The notes beneath the pieces are model-generated. The model was not told the origin of the DNA. It was given only the letters and a program-made list of their open reading frames with translations, and ran no database searches. From Entophlyctis helioformis (Eukaryota > Chytridiomycota > Chytridiomycetes > Chytridiales > Chytriomycetaceae), in NCBI GenBank assembly GCA_025526915.1, contig JAHLKH010000237.1, positions 1 to 34,836 on the forward strand: a stretch of 34,836 nucleotides of DNA, in the 5' to 3' direction. How positions within the stretch are numbered: position 1 is the stretch's first letter; each line of letters starts with the position of its first letter. This document shows, in pieces, positions 9,859 through 22,600 of this stretch. The position numbers and the translations under genes were made by a program.

Positions 9859-11269
9859 TCACGCCGAGCCGGCCGTTGCGGCATCGCCGTCCGTCGCCGT
9901 CCCTGCTGACGCGGCGGCCGCGGCCGCTGCCTGCTTGTGCAGCGCCACGACGGGCTCAAAGTACGGGTGCACCATGGCCTCGCGCGGCGTCAGACGCTCC
10001 TGGTGGTCGTAGCGCAGCAGCTTGTCGAGCAGGTCCAGCGCCTCGGGGAAGATGTACCGCCGGTTCTCTGCATTCACAAACGACTCCCACGGCTTGCGCG
10101 GGTAGCGGCCCAGGATCTCGTCAAAGTGCTCGTCGAGCTCAATGTCGTAGCGCTCGAGGTACACAAACAGATCGTCTGTGCCGAGCACCTTGGCAATGAC
10201 AACGAGCTGGTCGTAGTTGTCGTTGCCGTGGAAGAACGGCTCTTTGCGGAAGATGATGGATGCAAACATGCAGCCGAGCGACCACATGTCGAGCGAGTAG
10301 TCGTACTCTTGAAAGTCGACGAGCAGCTCGGGGCCCTTGAAGTAGCGCGACGCGACGCGCACGTTGTATTCGGTGCCCGGGTGGTAGAACTCGGCGAGGC
10401 CCCAGTCAATGAGACGCAGCTTGCGGTTCTCGTGGTCGATCATGACATTCTGGGGATGGGAAGGGTCAGGTCAGGTCAGGTTGGGTCAGGTCATGTCAGG
10501 TCGTGCCATCCAAGGATGCACATGGATCCAGTCGAGGTGCAACTCACGTGCGGCTTGACGTCACGGTGCATGATGCCGCGCGAGTGGCAAAAGTCTAGTG
10601 CCTGTCGTGTCATCGTGTCGTCGTGTTAGAATGGCAAGAAGGGCAAGAGGATGAGATGGCTGGACAGAAATCTCGACAAGGCAGACGCAGGCTCAAAAGA
10701 GACGGACCTTGAGCAGCTCAAAGATGTAGTAGCGCACGTCAAAGTCGGACAGCTTTGGGTAGAGCGTCTTAAAGTCGACATTGTTGACGTACTCAAAGAC
10801 GAGGGCGGGGGTCTTTGACTGCGGGTCGCGCACAATGTCGAGCAGCTGGATGACGTTTGTGCCGCCGGACAGGTTCTGCAGGATCTTGATCTCACGCTTG
10901 ATCTTCTTCTTCTTGATGGGCTTGAGCACCTTGATGACGCACTTTTCCGGCTTGGCGATGTTGACGCCCTCAAAGACCTCGGAGTACTTGCCCCGTCCGA
11001 GCTTGCGGACGATTTCGTAGTTGTCCTGGCCACTGGAGGGGGCAGTTGGATTGCCGAGTGTCAGCGAGAGGGGCAAGAGCCACGAGGTGCACACATGTGG
11101 GCAGACAGACAGACAACATAGAGAGAGAGAGAGAGAGATCGGCAGCGTACCCCCAGACCAGCTCCAGAGCGTCATAGTCCCAGTAGGAGCGGGGCATCTG
11201 CTGGTTGACGTCTGCGTACTCTCTGGCGATGGAGATGGGGCCGTTTTGCGAGTGCGACGATGCGGACAT
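9859..11269 (-). CDS. CKA1: Casein kinase 2 catalytic subunit alpha, four exons
   Basis: Exons on the minus strand are 11269-11151, 11032-10708, 10601-10548 and 10449-9859, giving about 362 residues. CK2 alpha is a constitutively active Ser/Thr kinase with acidic target sites, acting in nucleus and cytoplasm with a regulatory beta subunit. Visible hallmarks are [20 protein letters not shown] at the N-terminus, the Gly loop [10 protein letters not shown], catalytic Lys in CVIKVLK, the CK2-specific basic stretch [20 protein letters not shown] (split by intron 3), DWG in place of DFG, and [13 protein letters not shown]. Length and motif spacing match the family. The C-terminus ends in an Ala-rich tail of about 30 residues after the conserved HPYF. 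The start [10 protein letters not shown] was chosen because the conserved N-terminal segment follows it closely. Confidence 0.97.
10465..10500. repeat. TCAGG pentanucleotide repeat in a CK2 intron
   Basis: Imperfect tandem GTCAG/TCAGG units inside CK2 alpha intron 3 (10450-10547). Confidence 0.75.
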
Positions 11270-12495
11270 GGCGGCTGTTTGTGTGTCGTGGCGGTCGGTG
11301 TCCTGATAGGCGGTGATGCCGTTGCAGGTGGTGCAGGTGGTCATTGCAGGTGATGTCGTTGCAGGTGATGTCGTTGCAGACGAAGTCGTTGTTGGAGCGA
11401 CGTTCAAGTGTTCCAGGGCAGGCCAAGGCAGCCAAGCCAAGACAGCCAAGCAAAGGCAGCCAAGACAGACAGACAGACAGACGGTCAGCACCACGGCCGT
11501 TCAACAGCAGAGCCAGCAGCCAGTAGCCAGCAGCCAGTAGCCAGCAGCAGCACGCACCAGGCGGCGTTTGAGAGCGAGAGAGAGAGAGCGAGAGAGAGAG
11601 AGAGAGAGCGACGCAGTCGGCGGCTGCGCTCAGTGAGACTTTGGCAAATTTGGTTTTGGTTTTCGTTTGAATCGTTTGATATTTGTTTGTAAGTGCTGCG
11701 CCACACCCTGGGCAGCCATAAGAAGTTGGCAAGTTTTTCCATCGGTTTCCCCCGTCTGTGTGTGCGGCAGCAGGTGAGTTGTGTGTGTCTGCCTGTGTGT
11801 GAGTGTGTATCTGCCAGTGCGTGTGTGAGACCGTAAGAGACAGCAAGAGAGAGAGAGAGAGAGAGACGCCTCGCCCTGATGACAACGTATGGATGTGTCT
11901 TGTCGGAACACTCTGTGTCGACTCAACCAATACTATTCTGCCTTCCTACTGAGCGAGCGAGTCTCTCTCTCTCTCTGTTGTCTGTCTGTCTGTCTGCCTG
12001 TTGTCTCTCTGTTGCTGAGTTGCCCCTCTCTCTCTCTTGCCTCTCTCTCTCTGTCGGTCGCTGCCTAGACTGCCTAGACTGCCGCCATGCCATGACATGA
12101 CATGCCCTTGGTAAGTCTCTTCATACACACTCTCTCTGTATCTCCCCCCTTGGCCATCAGAGCAGCAGAGCGACGCCAGCCGAACATGATGATCTGGTGG
12201 GCCCTAATGCGGGCTCTCGGTGACGCCCGGGACCGTCCTGCTCGCAGGCGGAGAACCCACCCGGGGCCGAGGGCAGCCATACGCACAACCCCGATCCCCT
12301 CTCTACAACACGGGATGCGTCTGATTCCTGGTCTCGCTCTGTCTGTCTCTCTCTGTCTGTCTGTCTGTCTGTCTCTGCCTCTCTCTCGTCTCCAACCAGT
12401 CGACTGACCCGCTGCTGCTCGGCCCTTCTCTGCTCGCTCATAGCCATGACTGGCTGGACACTTGCCACTCTACTCTACTCTTGCATCACCCACCA
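11270..12495. other. Divergent spacer rich in simple repeats
   Basis: This stretch of about 1.2 kb between the CK2 start and the calponin-homology gene start shows no coding exon I can support. It holds a tandem GTTGCAGGTGATGTC repeat near 11335-11382, an AGCCAGCAGCCAGT repeat near 11512-11550, GA runs near 11575-11611 and 11848-11867, and CT or CTGT runs near 11960-12060 and 12335-12385. A good donor (TTG|GTAAGT) at about 12111-12116 follows several ATGs, so a spliced 5' leader for the downstream gene is possible. Confidence 0.5.
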
Positions 12496-12579
12496 ATGAA
12501 CATCCCTGTACAGCACCGCACCGTCCTCTCTTTGCTCCGCACAGATCCACTTGCCCGCCATCTCATCTCTTTCCATCCC

Positions 12580-15500
12580 ATGACCTCCATCGAGGCTGTC
12601 CCGATTGGCTCGGCGGCCGAGAGCAGGCTTGAACGGCTGCGAGCCCTCGCCGACGACCTCGACGGTGCTGCTGCTGCTGCTGCTGCTGCTGCAACGACCT
12701 CATCTACTACAACCACTACAACCAACACTACTACTACTGCATCGGCAGCACAGGCCGCAGCGAGCATCCGCCTCGCCACCGACCTGCTGTCGGACCAGGT
12801 GGGCGAGCTGCGGGCAAAGGCCGACGAGCTGGCCGAGAACCAGCACGGCACCGTCAACGCCCGGCTGGTCAAGGCCGCACGGGCCATTCTGCAAGAGGCC
12901 TCGGCCAAGCTGGACTTTGCGCTGCGCAAGGAGCTCATCAAGCTGTCGTTTGGCCTGGTCGACTCGGTGCGCTTTGCCTTTGACGAGTCTGCCGAGGGTG
13001 CGTTGTCTCGCTGTCTCGCTCAAGTGGCGCTGTCTGTCTCGGCTGGCTGGCTGTCTCGTGTGGCTGTGACAGCGCCCTGACTGACTGCGTATGCATCCTG
13101 TTATGCATCCTGCTATGCATGTCCATACTCGTATGCACATGGTTGTATGGGCTGTCTCACGCATCTCTCGCATCTCACGGGGCTGTCTCACCCACCTTCA
13201 CGGGCTGTCTCACCTTCACGGCCACAGACGCAGAGGCGCTGGCGCTCGTGCGCACCGACGTCGATGTGGCGACCACCGACTTCACCGTCGCCCCGGCCTT
13301 TGACCGCGCGGTCGGCGCCTGGGTCGAGGCCGAGCTGCAGCCGCTGCTGGCCGACTCGTACGGCGCCGTGCTGCGTCTGGCCCTGGCCCGTGCCGAGGCG
13401 ATCCTGGCCTCGCATCTGGACGAGGCCATTGCCTCTGCCGAGGACGCTCTCGACGCTCTCGACGACGACGCTGACGACGCTGCCGATGCTTCCGATGCCG
13501 GTGCTGACGCTGCTGACGCTGATGCCGAGCGTGATGCTGTAAGCAGCGCTGCCCACGCCTCGACTCGCCTCGCGCCAATCCCGCAGGAGCCGTCCAGCAT
13601 CTCGCTGTCGCCCGCCGCGTCGCCTGCCCCGGTCGCTGCGCCTCGCCGTGCCCCGACCCCGGTCGCTGCTGCTGCTGCCACTCCCGTTACTGTCGCTGTG
13701 CCTGCCGCGTCGGGCCACCAGCAGCAGCAGCCGCAGCTGCCGTCGCCCACGGCCGACGCGGTGGTGCACGACAAGCTTGACGCCGCCGACCAAGACACTG
13801 CCGACCACGGCCACGCAGACGTGGCGACACCGCCCAGATCCAAGGACGCCTCGCCCTCGGGCAGCCCTGCTCCTGCGCCTGCTTCTGCCCCTGCGTCTGC
13901 ATCGGACGCTGCCGCAGACAAGAAAAAGGGCTTTGGCTTCAAGTCCATGCTCAGCCACCTCACCAAGGCACGCCCCAAGCCGGCCGCCCGCCGCGCCTCG
14001 GACTTTTCTGCCCTGGCCAGCGACAGCAAGGACGCCCCAAGTGGGCCCGCCTCTGCGCCGGCCTCGGATGAGCTCGCCACCCCTCAGACGATCGTCCACG
14101 ATGCCATGACGGCCGAGCCTGCTTCGGACGCGTCGCACGCCAACACCAACGCGTCGCACGAGGCCCTGTCGCCTGTCGAGCGCGGCGAGGAGCTGCTCCG
14201 TCGCAGCGTGGCCGAGGCCGAGCACCAGACAGACGCTGCTGACCACGCAGACGCCGCCGCCGACCACGACGCCGCTGCCCATGCCGACGACGCCCACCAC
14301 GAGATCCGCGCCAAGAAGCCCATGCCGACCAATGCCATGATGGCCCTGGCCTCGGTCATGCGCGGCAACGGCGCCAGCTCGCCCCTGCGCAGATCCGTCG
14401 TCGAGGTCGATCCCGCAGAGACCGCCGCTGCCTCAGACGACGCGCACGCACACACGCACGCGCAGGCCCCTGCCGTCGTGCCGCGTCCCCGCCCGCCCGT
14501 CCCCGAGCCAAGCCCTGCCCGCATCTCGGCCACGTCGCTGGAAGACGTCAACGCTGTGCACGACGCGCCGTCCGCGTCTGCTGCTCCTCCTCCTGTCGCC
14601 CCGCGCTCGGCTGCCTCGCGTCCTGCCTCGGTTGCCGTCGACCACGACGCCGCTGCCGAGACAGACGCTGCTCCCGCACCTGCGCCTGCGCCGGTCCCTG
14701 TTCCCCGTCCGATGCCGCCTGCCACGGCTCCTCGCGCGCGTCCCGCCTCGGCCGTCGACGCCGGTGCATCGTCCAGCCCGGATCGTCCGCCGGCCGTCGC
14801 ACCGCGTCCCCAGTCGGAAATTGTGCTCGAGAGCGACGTCGCTGCCCACCACGACACTCCCACCAACCCGTCGCCCTCCCCCTCGGCTGGCGGCCCCCCT
14901 CCTGTCCGCCCACGTCCTCCGGCAGTCGCGTCGCGTCCCGGCTCTCTTGTGGTCAACGACCGTCCCGTGTCGCACGCCTCTGACGATGGCCTCCAAGCAG
15001 CGTCTGGATCGACCGAGGATGTTGCTGCTGCTCCTGGCTCTGCCAGCACTGGTGGTGCACCCGTGCCGCCACCAAAGAAGATTCCTGGCGTGTTCACCAC
15101 CAACCACAGCGCGCTTGGCGCTCTGGCTGCTGCCATGAACGCGAGATCTAGCGCTCCTCGCCCCGCATCTCGCCCGACCTCGGTTGCCATCGAGCACACT
15201 GACGCACCCTCTGCAGATCATGGCGACCATGCTGATGCACCCGCTCCTGCTCACGACGACACCCAGCACCACCACGCTGACGGTGCGCATGACGACGCCC
15301 ACCATGCGGATGCAGACCACGCGGCTGTCCACGGAACGCACTCGGCTGTGCGCCACGGCAACGACATGCTCGCCTCGTCGCCGAGCAAGCCTTCTGGCGG
15401 CTACCTCGGCACGCCAATGACGTTCAAGCGCAAGGAAAACAGCATCTCGGGCGACGACAAGGCACTCGAAAAGGTACGCCACGCGCTCACTCTCCCTCTC

Positions 15501-15864
15501 TCTCTCTCTTCCACACACCATCCTGTCCCACCGCTAACCAGCCAACTACCACCAACAGCGCGCAGTCGACTGGATGAACCAGCACCTTGCCGACAAGGGC
15601 ATCCACATCGACGACCTCTACAGCAGCTTTGCCGACTCGCTCAACCTCATCTACGCGCTCGAGGCACGCACGGGCGAGACGGTGGGCCGCTACTCCAAGA
15701 AGCCCATGCTGCCCGTGCACCGCATCGACAACACGGCCGTCGTGCTGTCGTTTTTGGCCAAGCGGAACGTGCCGACGGCGTTTATGGGCCCGCAGGATCT
15801 GCTGGACGGCAACAAGGGCAAGATCCTGACGCTGTTCCAGTACATTCTCAAGGCGTTCCCCTGA
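12580..15864 (+). CDS. Large low-complexity protein with C-terminal calponin-homology domain, three exons
   Basis: Exons 12580-12997, 13228-15473 and 15559-15864 give about 989 residues; an in-frame ATG at 12496 would add 28. The N-terminal about 230 residues look helical, interrupted by an Ala run and a Thr/Ser/Asn run encoded by CTG and ACT repeats. The middle about 650 residues are Ala, Pro, Asp and His rich with many PxxP motifs of SH3-ligand type (PPVAPRS, PPVRPRPP, VPPPKKIPG). The last about 105 residues form a single CH domain: DWMNQHLADKGIHIDDLYSS, LIYALEARTGETVGRY, HRIDNTAVVLSFL, and DLLDGNKGKILTLFQYIL. CH domains bind actin or signalling partners, so a cytoskeletal scaffold role is likely but inferred. 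A C-terminal CH placement after such a disordered region is unusual, and I recognise no named orthologue. Confidence 0.85.
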
Positions 15865-15980
15865 TCCCTCGTCACTCTCCATCATCATCACCTCATCTCA
15901 ACTGGTTCGTGTTCCCTCCTTTCCCTCTCTCTCTCTCTCTCCCTCTGCTTCAGTGTCCTCATCTCCAAGTACAAGTGTCC

Positions 15981-15986
15981 AATAAA
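15981..15986 (+). promoter_or_regulatory. Poly(A) signal of the CH-domain gene
   Basis: AATAAA, about 120 nt after the stop codon, between two convergent genes. Confidence 0.55.
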
Positions 15987-16055
15987 GTAAAACGGCCCGT
16001 GCAAAAAAACACACACACAAGAAACAGTACCAAGTAAGCTGTATTTGTATCGGTC

Positions 16056-16095
16056 CATCGCATCGCATCGTATCGCATCGTATCGCATCGCATCC
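16056..16095. repeat. CATCG/TATCG pentanucleotide repeat
   Basis: About eight tandem CATCG or TATCG units between the convergent 3' ends of the CH-domain and DUF2009 genes. Confidence 0.85.
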
Positions 16096-16159
16096 CCGGT
16101 ACATCACGATCTCCCCCACCAGCAAAAAACAGAAACAGAGACAGAAGCAGCGGGCGACG

Positions 16160-18808
16160 CTACTCGAACCGGCCATCAAAGCCAGTAAAGCCCGTGAGGA
16201 GGAACACGGGAAAGTACGGTTTCTTCTCGAGCGTCTGGCACCAGTTCCATGCCGACGTGAGCCGCCCATCGATGCACGATCCAGCGTCGAAAAAGTTGTC
16301 CGCCCCGGAGCCGTCAAAGGCGTGCCGGAAGAAATCCGCGAGCACCGTCTTGGTGAGCTCCGCCGTCGTGCCAAACGTCGTGTCCAGGTACGCCGCCACG
16401 TTGGCGTCGGCCGCCTTGAGCGCCGGGATCTTGGCCAGTGTCGTCGTGATCGGCAGCAGGATGCGGTGGATCTGCGTGTACTTGTCAATGAACATGAGCG
16501 CATTGGGCACGTTCTGTGTTGATGCGGGGCGACGAGTGTCAGGGAATGGAGGGTGGGTGGGTGACAGTCCCATGTTAGGCTTTGATCCGCTCATCAGCCG
16601 TGTCCATCAGCAAGGCGGGTCCTACGCACATGGTCGCCGAGGTGGATGACCGATGAGCCGACCCACGAGCCTACGCGCTGCTGGGCACGATGAAGGATCC
16701 CGTGCATCGACCGGGATACGCGCGGCGCCGCTGTCCATCGCGCCAACAAGAAGTAGCGTGAGTCCATCACGTCCAACAAATCCAGTCCAGTCCAGTCTAG
16801 AGCAGAGCAGAGCAGAGCAACACTCACACTGCACGCGGTTCAGTCCCTGTCCCGTATCGCGCAGCCGGTAGTAGTTGCCATCCTCGAGCAGATCATTCTC
16901 GGCAAACGTCCACAGCATGAACATGTCTGCCCAATCCGACCCCGCGGGGACACGCACAGAAGCATCGTCAGCCGTCATCGCCACTTGCACGCACGCACGC
17001 GAGCACTCCTCCTCTCACACAACCACTCACCGTGAAGAACCTCGCGCCACAGGCTGAGCGACTGCATCACATACTGGTACTGCTTCTCGTGTCCGTGCGT
17101 GAGCCGCGCTCCATCGCGTCCAGACTGGATCGCCAGCGAGAACCCGCGCTCCGGACGCTTGCTGTCAAAGTGCGTTTTGAGGTACTCTGGCCCACAGCAT
17201 CAGCACTCACACGCCTCGCTCTTCCATCTCGCATCTCGCCCATACGCACGGCCACACAGACAGACTCACCAATCATCTGGTCACACGGGTCCCGGTTCGT
17301 CCGCAGAAACGCGTGGTTGTCGCCAATAGAGTACAGGCACTGGCGGATCGTCTCGCCGCTGAGCGTCTTGCTCGCATACTTGCGCACGAGCACCTCGATC
17401 GCCCGCTCCTTCTTCTTGATCTCCGCCTGGATCGCTGCGCGCGTCTTGCCCGCCTCGCTCACAATCTCCATCGTCGCAAACGCCACGAGGTCGTCGTGCA
17501 GCAGCGCGAGCCCCCCGCCCTCGCTGAGCACTCCGTGCACCGTGCGGATCGGCTTGACGCACGTGAACTGGAGCAGCTCCTGCAGTCATGCAACCCGCCA
17601 CGCCGTGTCCACCAGAGACGGACTGCACCGTCAGCACGCGTCCGCAGTCGCAGTCGCTGTCGCTGTCACAGACAGCAGCCACATTACCTTGACTTCGGGG
17701 ATCTGAGAGTCCTGCAGCATGTAAATGAGCTTGCCGTACGTGTCGCGCATCTTTTCCGGGTTCATGATCTTGTGCCGGCGGCCGAGCTCAAAGCTGGTCA
17801 TGGTCATGGGCCATCCCCCCCGTCTGCGCGTCAGCCACACATCCACAGCGCCAGTCAACACCAGTCACCGCAACCCCGCCCTCACATGTCTTGGAAAAAC
17901 TCGGCATTCGACTCAAAGTCTCGATCCTGGAACAGTTCCTGCCCGGCTGCAAGCACAACATCACCGACTTGCGTTAGCCGACACACAGCAGACAGGCACC
18001 ATTCAAACGCATCAGAGGCACGCAGAAACTCAACCCTTGTAGTCGGCCGCAAGCAAGAGCCCCGACACGATGGCGCAAATCTCCTTGATCTGCCCAACAA
18101 CCCGCCGCGCCTTGTTCGAGTACACGAGCACGTCGATCTTGTCCGTGTACTCGGTCACATGCAGCGCAGACTCGAGTAGCCGCAGAAACTTGCGCTCCTC
18201 GTACGTGAGCCGCAGCGGAATGTACTGCGCGCGCTCCGCGAACCACGTGCCCGTTGGCCGGTGGCCGCCCGTGATGCTCGCCGACGTGCCCAGCCCGCGG
18301 ATATCATCGTCGTCGTCGCCAAACTCGCCGTCGCCGTCAGCGCCAGCGCGGCCACCGGCAGCCTGCGCGAGAAACTCGTCCGCCGTCTCGGCCCCGCGCA
18401 TCGACGCGTCGTCCTCTGCGTCGACACCGCTCGCGCCCGTCGCGTCGTCGTCACTGCTGGTCTTGGCCTTGGACGCTGCCGCCACGCATGGGGCCGACGC
18501 GGATGCAGATGCCATGGCCGCTGCCGTGCCCGCATCCACGGCCAGCCGCCTCACGGTGTGCTTCTTGCGCGAGCCCTTGCGGTGCTGGTGCCCGAAACAC
18601 ACCAGACAAAAGTCGTCCATGCACTGCTGGCAGTACACGACCGACGGCTGGTCTGTGGGCACGTCGGTCACAGCATATCGTCGTGTTACGAGTTGCTACA
18701 CGCACAACACAGACACAGACACAGACACAGACACGCACCTTCGCACTCGATGCAGAAGCCCTCAGAGGCCGTCCGCGGCACGGCGTCCATGTCGCCGTCG
18801 ACCTGCAT
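16160..18808 (-). CDS. DUF2009 protein with N-terminal zinc-binding motif, nine exons
   Basis: Exons on the minus strand are 18808-18739, 18652-18035, 17946-17886, 17793-17688, 17579-17270, 17186-17031, 16926-16828, 16730-16630 and 16513-16160, about 624 residues in one frame. DUF2009 is conserved in fungi and other eukaryotes but has no established biochemical role. The N-terminus has a B-box- or ZZ-like Cys/His cluster: [16 protein letters not shown], then [13 protein letters not shown]. An acidic linker follows. The DUF2009 body carries [84 protein letters not shown], and the highly conserved [20 protein letters not shown] before the C-terminus. Introns are 83-117 nt. The first exon may not be the true start (see the upstream frame). 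Confidence 0.92.
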
Positions 18809-18859
18809 GCGGCCGTCCAGACTGCCGCCGTCGTTGTCGCCGTCGTCGCACCGTCGTCG

Positions 18860-19179
18860 GCATCGTCGCCGAGCATCTTGCCGTCCAGGATATCGCCGAG
18901 CGACGCATGTGCCAGGCGGCCGTTACTGCTGTGGCCGTTGCTGCTGTGGCCGTTGCTGTGGTGGCCGCCGTGGCCGCTGTGGCCCGCAGGCCCGGCAGGG
19001 GTCGGCGACGACGCCTTGGACGTGGCGGGCGACGGCGACACCTGGAACGGCGAGCGGGACACGGCGTTTGCGCTGGTGCTGGTGGTGGCCATGGGCTGCG
19101 GCGTGCTTGCGGTGCTGGTGACGAGACTAGTCGTGCTGCTGCTGTCGTTGTTGTTGCTGCTGCTGCTGCCGCCTGCCAT
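18860..19179 (-). CDS. Probable 5' part of the DUF2009 gene, frame not connected
   Basis: A minus-strand frame starts at an ATG at 19179 and is rich in Ser, Asn, Thr, Gly and His, reaching LGDILDGKMLGDDADDG before entering the region of exon 1 in a different frame. Exon 1 of the DUF2009 gene reads [16 protein letters not shown] at about this point, so the two frames look like halves of one N-terminus. Linking them needs an intron of length 2 modulo 3 or a one-step frame break; I found only weak candidates, such as a 50-nt GTAACG..AAG intron. It may instead be untranslated leader. Confidence 0.35.
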
Positions 19180-19667
19180 GCCGTGACCTGCGTCGTCGTC
19201 GCTGTGTCGCTGCGTCGTCGACGATTCTCGTGTCGCTGGGCAAGAGCCGCACGCTGCGCTTGAGACTGCGCGTCTGATTGGCCGCCCAGTCACGCCTGCC
19301 GGGCGGTGCTGCGTCGTGCTGCGTCGTGCTGAGCTGCCCTTGCAACAACAACAACAACAACAATGACATTGACAACAACACGGCGTGCACGCTGCCTCTG
19401 CACACTCTTGCCGGTGGCCCAGATCCGCAGTGCCAGACGTGCCGCGTGTCCGCGCATCGTTGTATTCCGAGTCGCAGATCCCTCCGATCTGCCTCGTGGG
19501 GCCACACCCTTGTCTGCTGGTGGCATGGCCGTGCATATGCGTCTCCCACTTGCCTTCAAAGGTGGCTGCTCGTACGCCGTCGTCGCAGGCCGCAGATCCC
19601 GCCGGGTCGTCGGATCGATCCCGCACACTCGCGCGCTCTTTTGCCACTTGCCCTCGCAGCGAGCAAC

Positions 19668-22600
19668 ATGTCGCGACGGCAGGCGCTGGGCCTGGATGCC
19701 GCCGGCGACGTCGACGCAGACTACTACGAGCGGCGTGCCGCTGCCCGCCAGCAGGCGCAGCAGCGAGCGCCAGCACCTGCACCACCACCACCACCACCAC
19801 CAGCACACCACAACAGACAGCCACCACACCAACACCAACACCAACGCAGCAGGCCGCAACCGCCGCCGCCGCAGTTCATCGGCACCCGGCAGCCCGAGTC
19901 GGCGGCCGACGTCAAGGCCCGCGACCGCAACAAGGTGCTGCCGCTGCACCTGCAGGAGGCGCGCGACGAGCAGGGCCGCAAGCGCCTGCACGGGGCGTTC
20001 CGCGGCGGCTTCTCGGCCGGCTACTTTAACACGGTCGGCTCCAAGGAAGGCTGGCAGCCGGCCGAGTTCCGCTCGTCGCGCTCGGCGCGCTTTGCGTCAA
20101 CGACAGCGTCAGCGTCAGCGTCTGTGCCGGTTGGAGGCGGCAGTGGCAGGCCAGAAGACTACATGGACGACGAGGACCGCGAGGATTTTGGGCTGACCGG
20201 CGTGCGTGCCACGGCCGACTACGACGTGCTGGCTGCGCGCAAGCAGCAGCAGCGGCATCTCGAGTCGCTGGCGCGGTCCGTTGAACAGGACGATGCGCAC
20301 GGGTAAGTGCACGCATCTGGCGTCTGGCGTCTGGCGTCTGGCATCTTCACCCACATACTCACCCGCTCGCGCGTAGGCTGCTGGCTGGCGGCAAGCTGAT
20401 CCAGGATCTGGTTGTGCCGTCGACAGACTCGATCGGCACGAGGCTGTTGCGGCAGATGGGCTGGCGGCCCGGCCAGGGCATAGGTCCGCGCGTGTCGCGG
20501 CCGATCAGCGACGAGCACGGCATCGACACGCATGCAGAGGCGTTTCTGTTTGCGCCAAAGGACACGGCCGTCATGTTTGCCGTGTCCAAAAAGGACAACA
20601 GGGGCCTGGGCTACGATCCGTTTGCCCAGGCGCCAGAGTTTCGGCGTCTGGCGAGCGGCGGCAGTGGAGGCGTCCATGCAAGTGCGTCGGCACCGAAACC
20701 TGGGTTCGGGCTCGGCGTGTTCGAGGACGAAGACGACATGGACGTGTACGACGCGCCGCTTAGGGCGGATGTGTCGCGCTCCGGCATGGTGATCCACGAC
20801 TCGGACGACGAGATGGCGCCGCTTGTGCACGGGCCGGCAGGAGCACGGGCACCCGCGAAGCTGCCGCTGAACGCGCGCGGTCTCGCGTCCCTCGCGGCAT
20901 CAGAGGCTCTGCCGGGATTCCACCCGGCGCGGTATCCCCTCCCCCCTGCACGCAGGTCCGTCTGCCCACTTCTCTTGCTGCCCCCGCTGCGTGTTGATCG
21001 CCTTGCTTACACCATGTCCGGACTTCATAGATTCGAAGCCCCCAAGCCGCCTCGCGGGTACGTCCCCAAACCCCCGTTTGCAGACCAGGCCGAGACGGTA
21101 TCCAAGGGCACGGGGCCCGACGCCGCGCGACCGCGCCAGCAATCCAACCTGACGGCCGACCAGCGCCGCGATATTCTGGGCGAAGAGCGGCTGGCAGGGC
21201 CGGAGCGGTCCGTGTTCTCGCTCATCCCTGTCAAAGACCTCGATCGCCTGCAGACCATTCTCGACCAGACGAGCAAAACACGAACCGATCTGCGACAGTT
21301 GACGCAGCAACAGCAGCAGGGGCAACAGCAGCAGGAACAGGGCCCGCCTCATCAGGACGACGTGACAGCGCCAGTCACGGCAGCCATCGCACAGGCTGCA
21401 CTCAAGGGATTCATGCCTTTTGGCACCGACGCCGCCAAACAGGGCCGCTACCGCCGCTTCCTGGAAGTCAAAGCAGGGCTGGCGACCGAGTATGCACCGG
21501 TGCCGCCGTCGGTGTCTGCCCGCGATGCTGCTCACGAGCTGGTCGAGTTCTCCAAAGCGGCCATGATCTACCGTCCGTTGTCGTCGGCCATGGCGTCGCG
21601 CTTCACCAGCGCTGTGGACCAGTCGGGTGTGCTGCATTTGCAGGATCTGGCCAAACCCGGTGGACCGGTATGTGTCTCCCTTCTCTCAGCCATCCTTCCT
21701 GCCCACCAGCGTCTGCCCGCGTCTGCCCGCATGCCGTCTTTCGGCTGGTTGGATGCATCGCTCATTCCTTCGCTGTTGGCTTGGTATGTAGGATCCTGCA
21801 AAGACCGCGACGCAGCAGCAGCCGCAAACACAGGCACCCGAAAAGCAGCCGATCGTCTATGGCAAGGGGACGCGGTCAACAGTCAAGTGGGTGCCAGCCA
21901 AGCTCCTCTGCAAGCGGTTTAACGTGCCGGTGCCGTACCCGCAGTCGAGCGACGATCGGGAACCAGCATCTGCCAGTGGCACGCGCGAGCTGCTTGCCAA
22001 AGACGCGATGGAGACGATCAAGGGGTCCATGGATGCGACCATGGCGCGTGGGCTGTTTGAAGCCAAGTCTCCTGCTGCTGCGCTGAACGATGCCAAGAAC
22101 GATGGCGATGATGGCGACGTTGGGGATGCGAGCGATGGCGATGCAGGCTATGGCGATGGCGATGCGGACACCAAGGACGATCTGGAGGAGCGGCCGTCGA
22201 TGGATATCTTTAAAGCCATCTTTGCAGATACGGATGATGAGGATGAGGGTACAGGCAATGACGTCCAGGCCGATCAGCCACAGCCGCCGCCGCTGCAACA
22301 GCCGCAACAGCCGCCGGCCAACCTGACAGCTGACCAAGCCGTGGTCGTGCCGCCGGGTCCAGTTGCCGTTGTGCCTGCTTCTGCGACGTTCAGGCCAGTG
22401 TTCCGCAGCAAGGCGTCTCGAAAGGCTGAAGAGCCTGCTGCAGTTGAGCCGGAAGCAGCTGCAGCACCGGGCACCAAGAAAAAGGCACGCAAGACGGTTA
22501 CACTATCGTTTGGTGACGATGAGATGGTTGACGCGGTTGCAGTGCCCAAGCGCGTCGCTGCTGTTGCTCCTGTGCCTGCGCCTGTGCCTGTCCCCGATCC

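Noticed and set aside
14084..15199. Minus-strand frame of about 370 residues opposite the CH-domain gene
   Set aside because: Antisense of Ala/Pro/Asp-rich codons produces long open frames; no domain and no splice logic.
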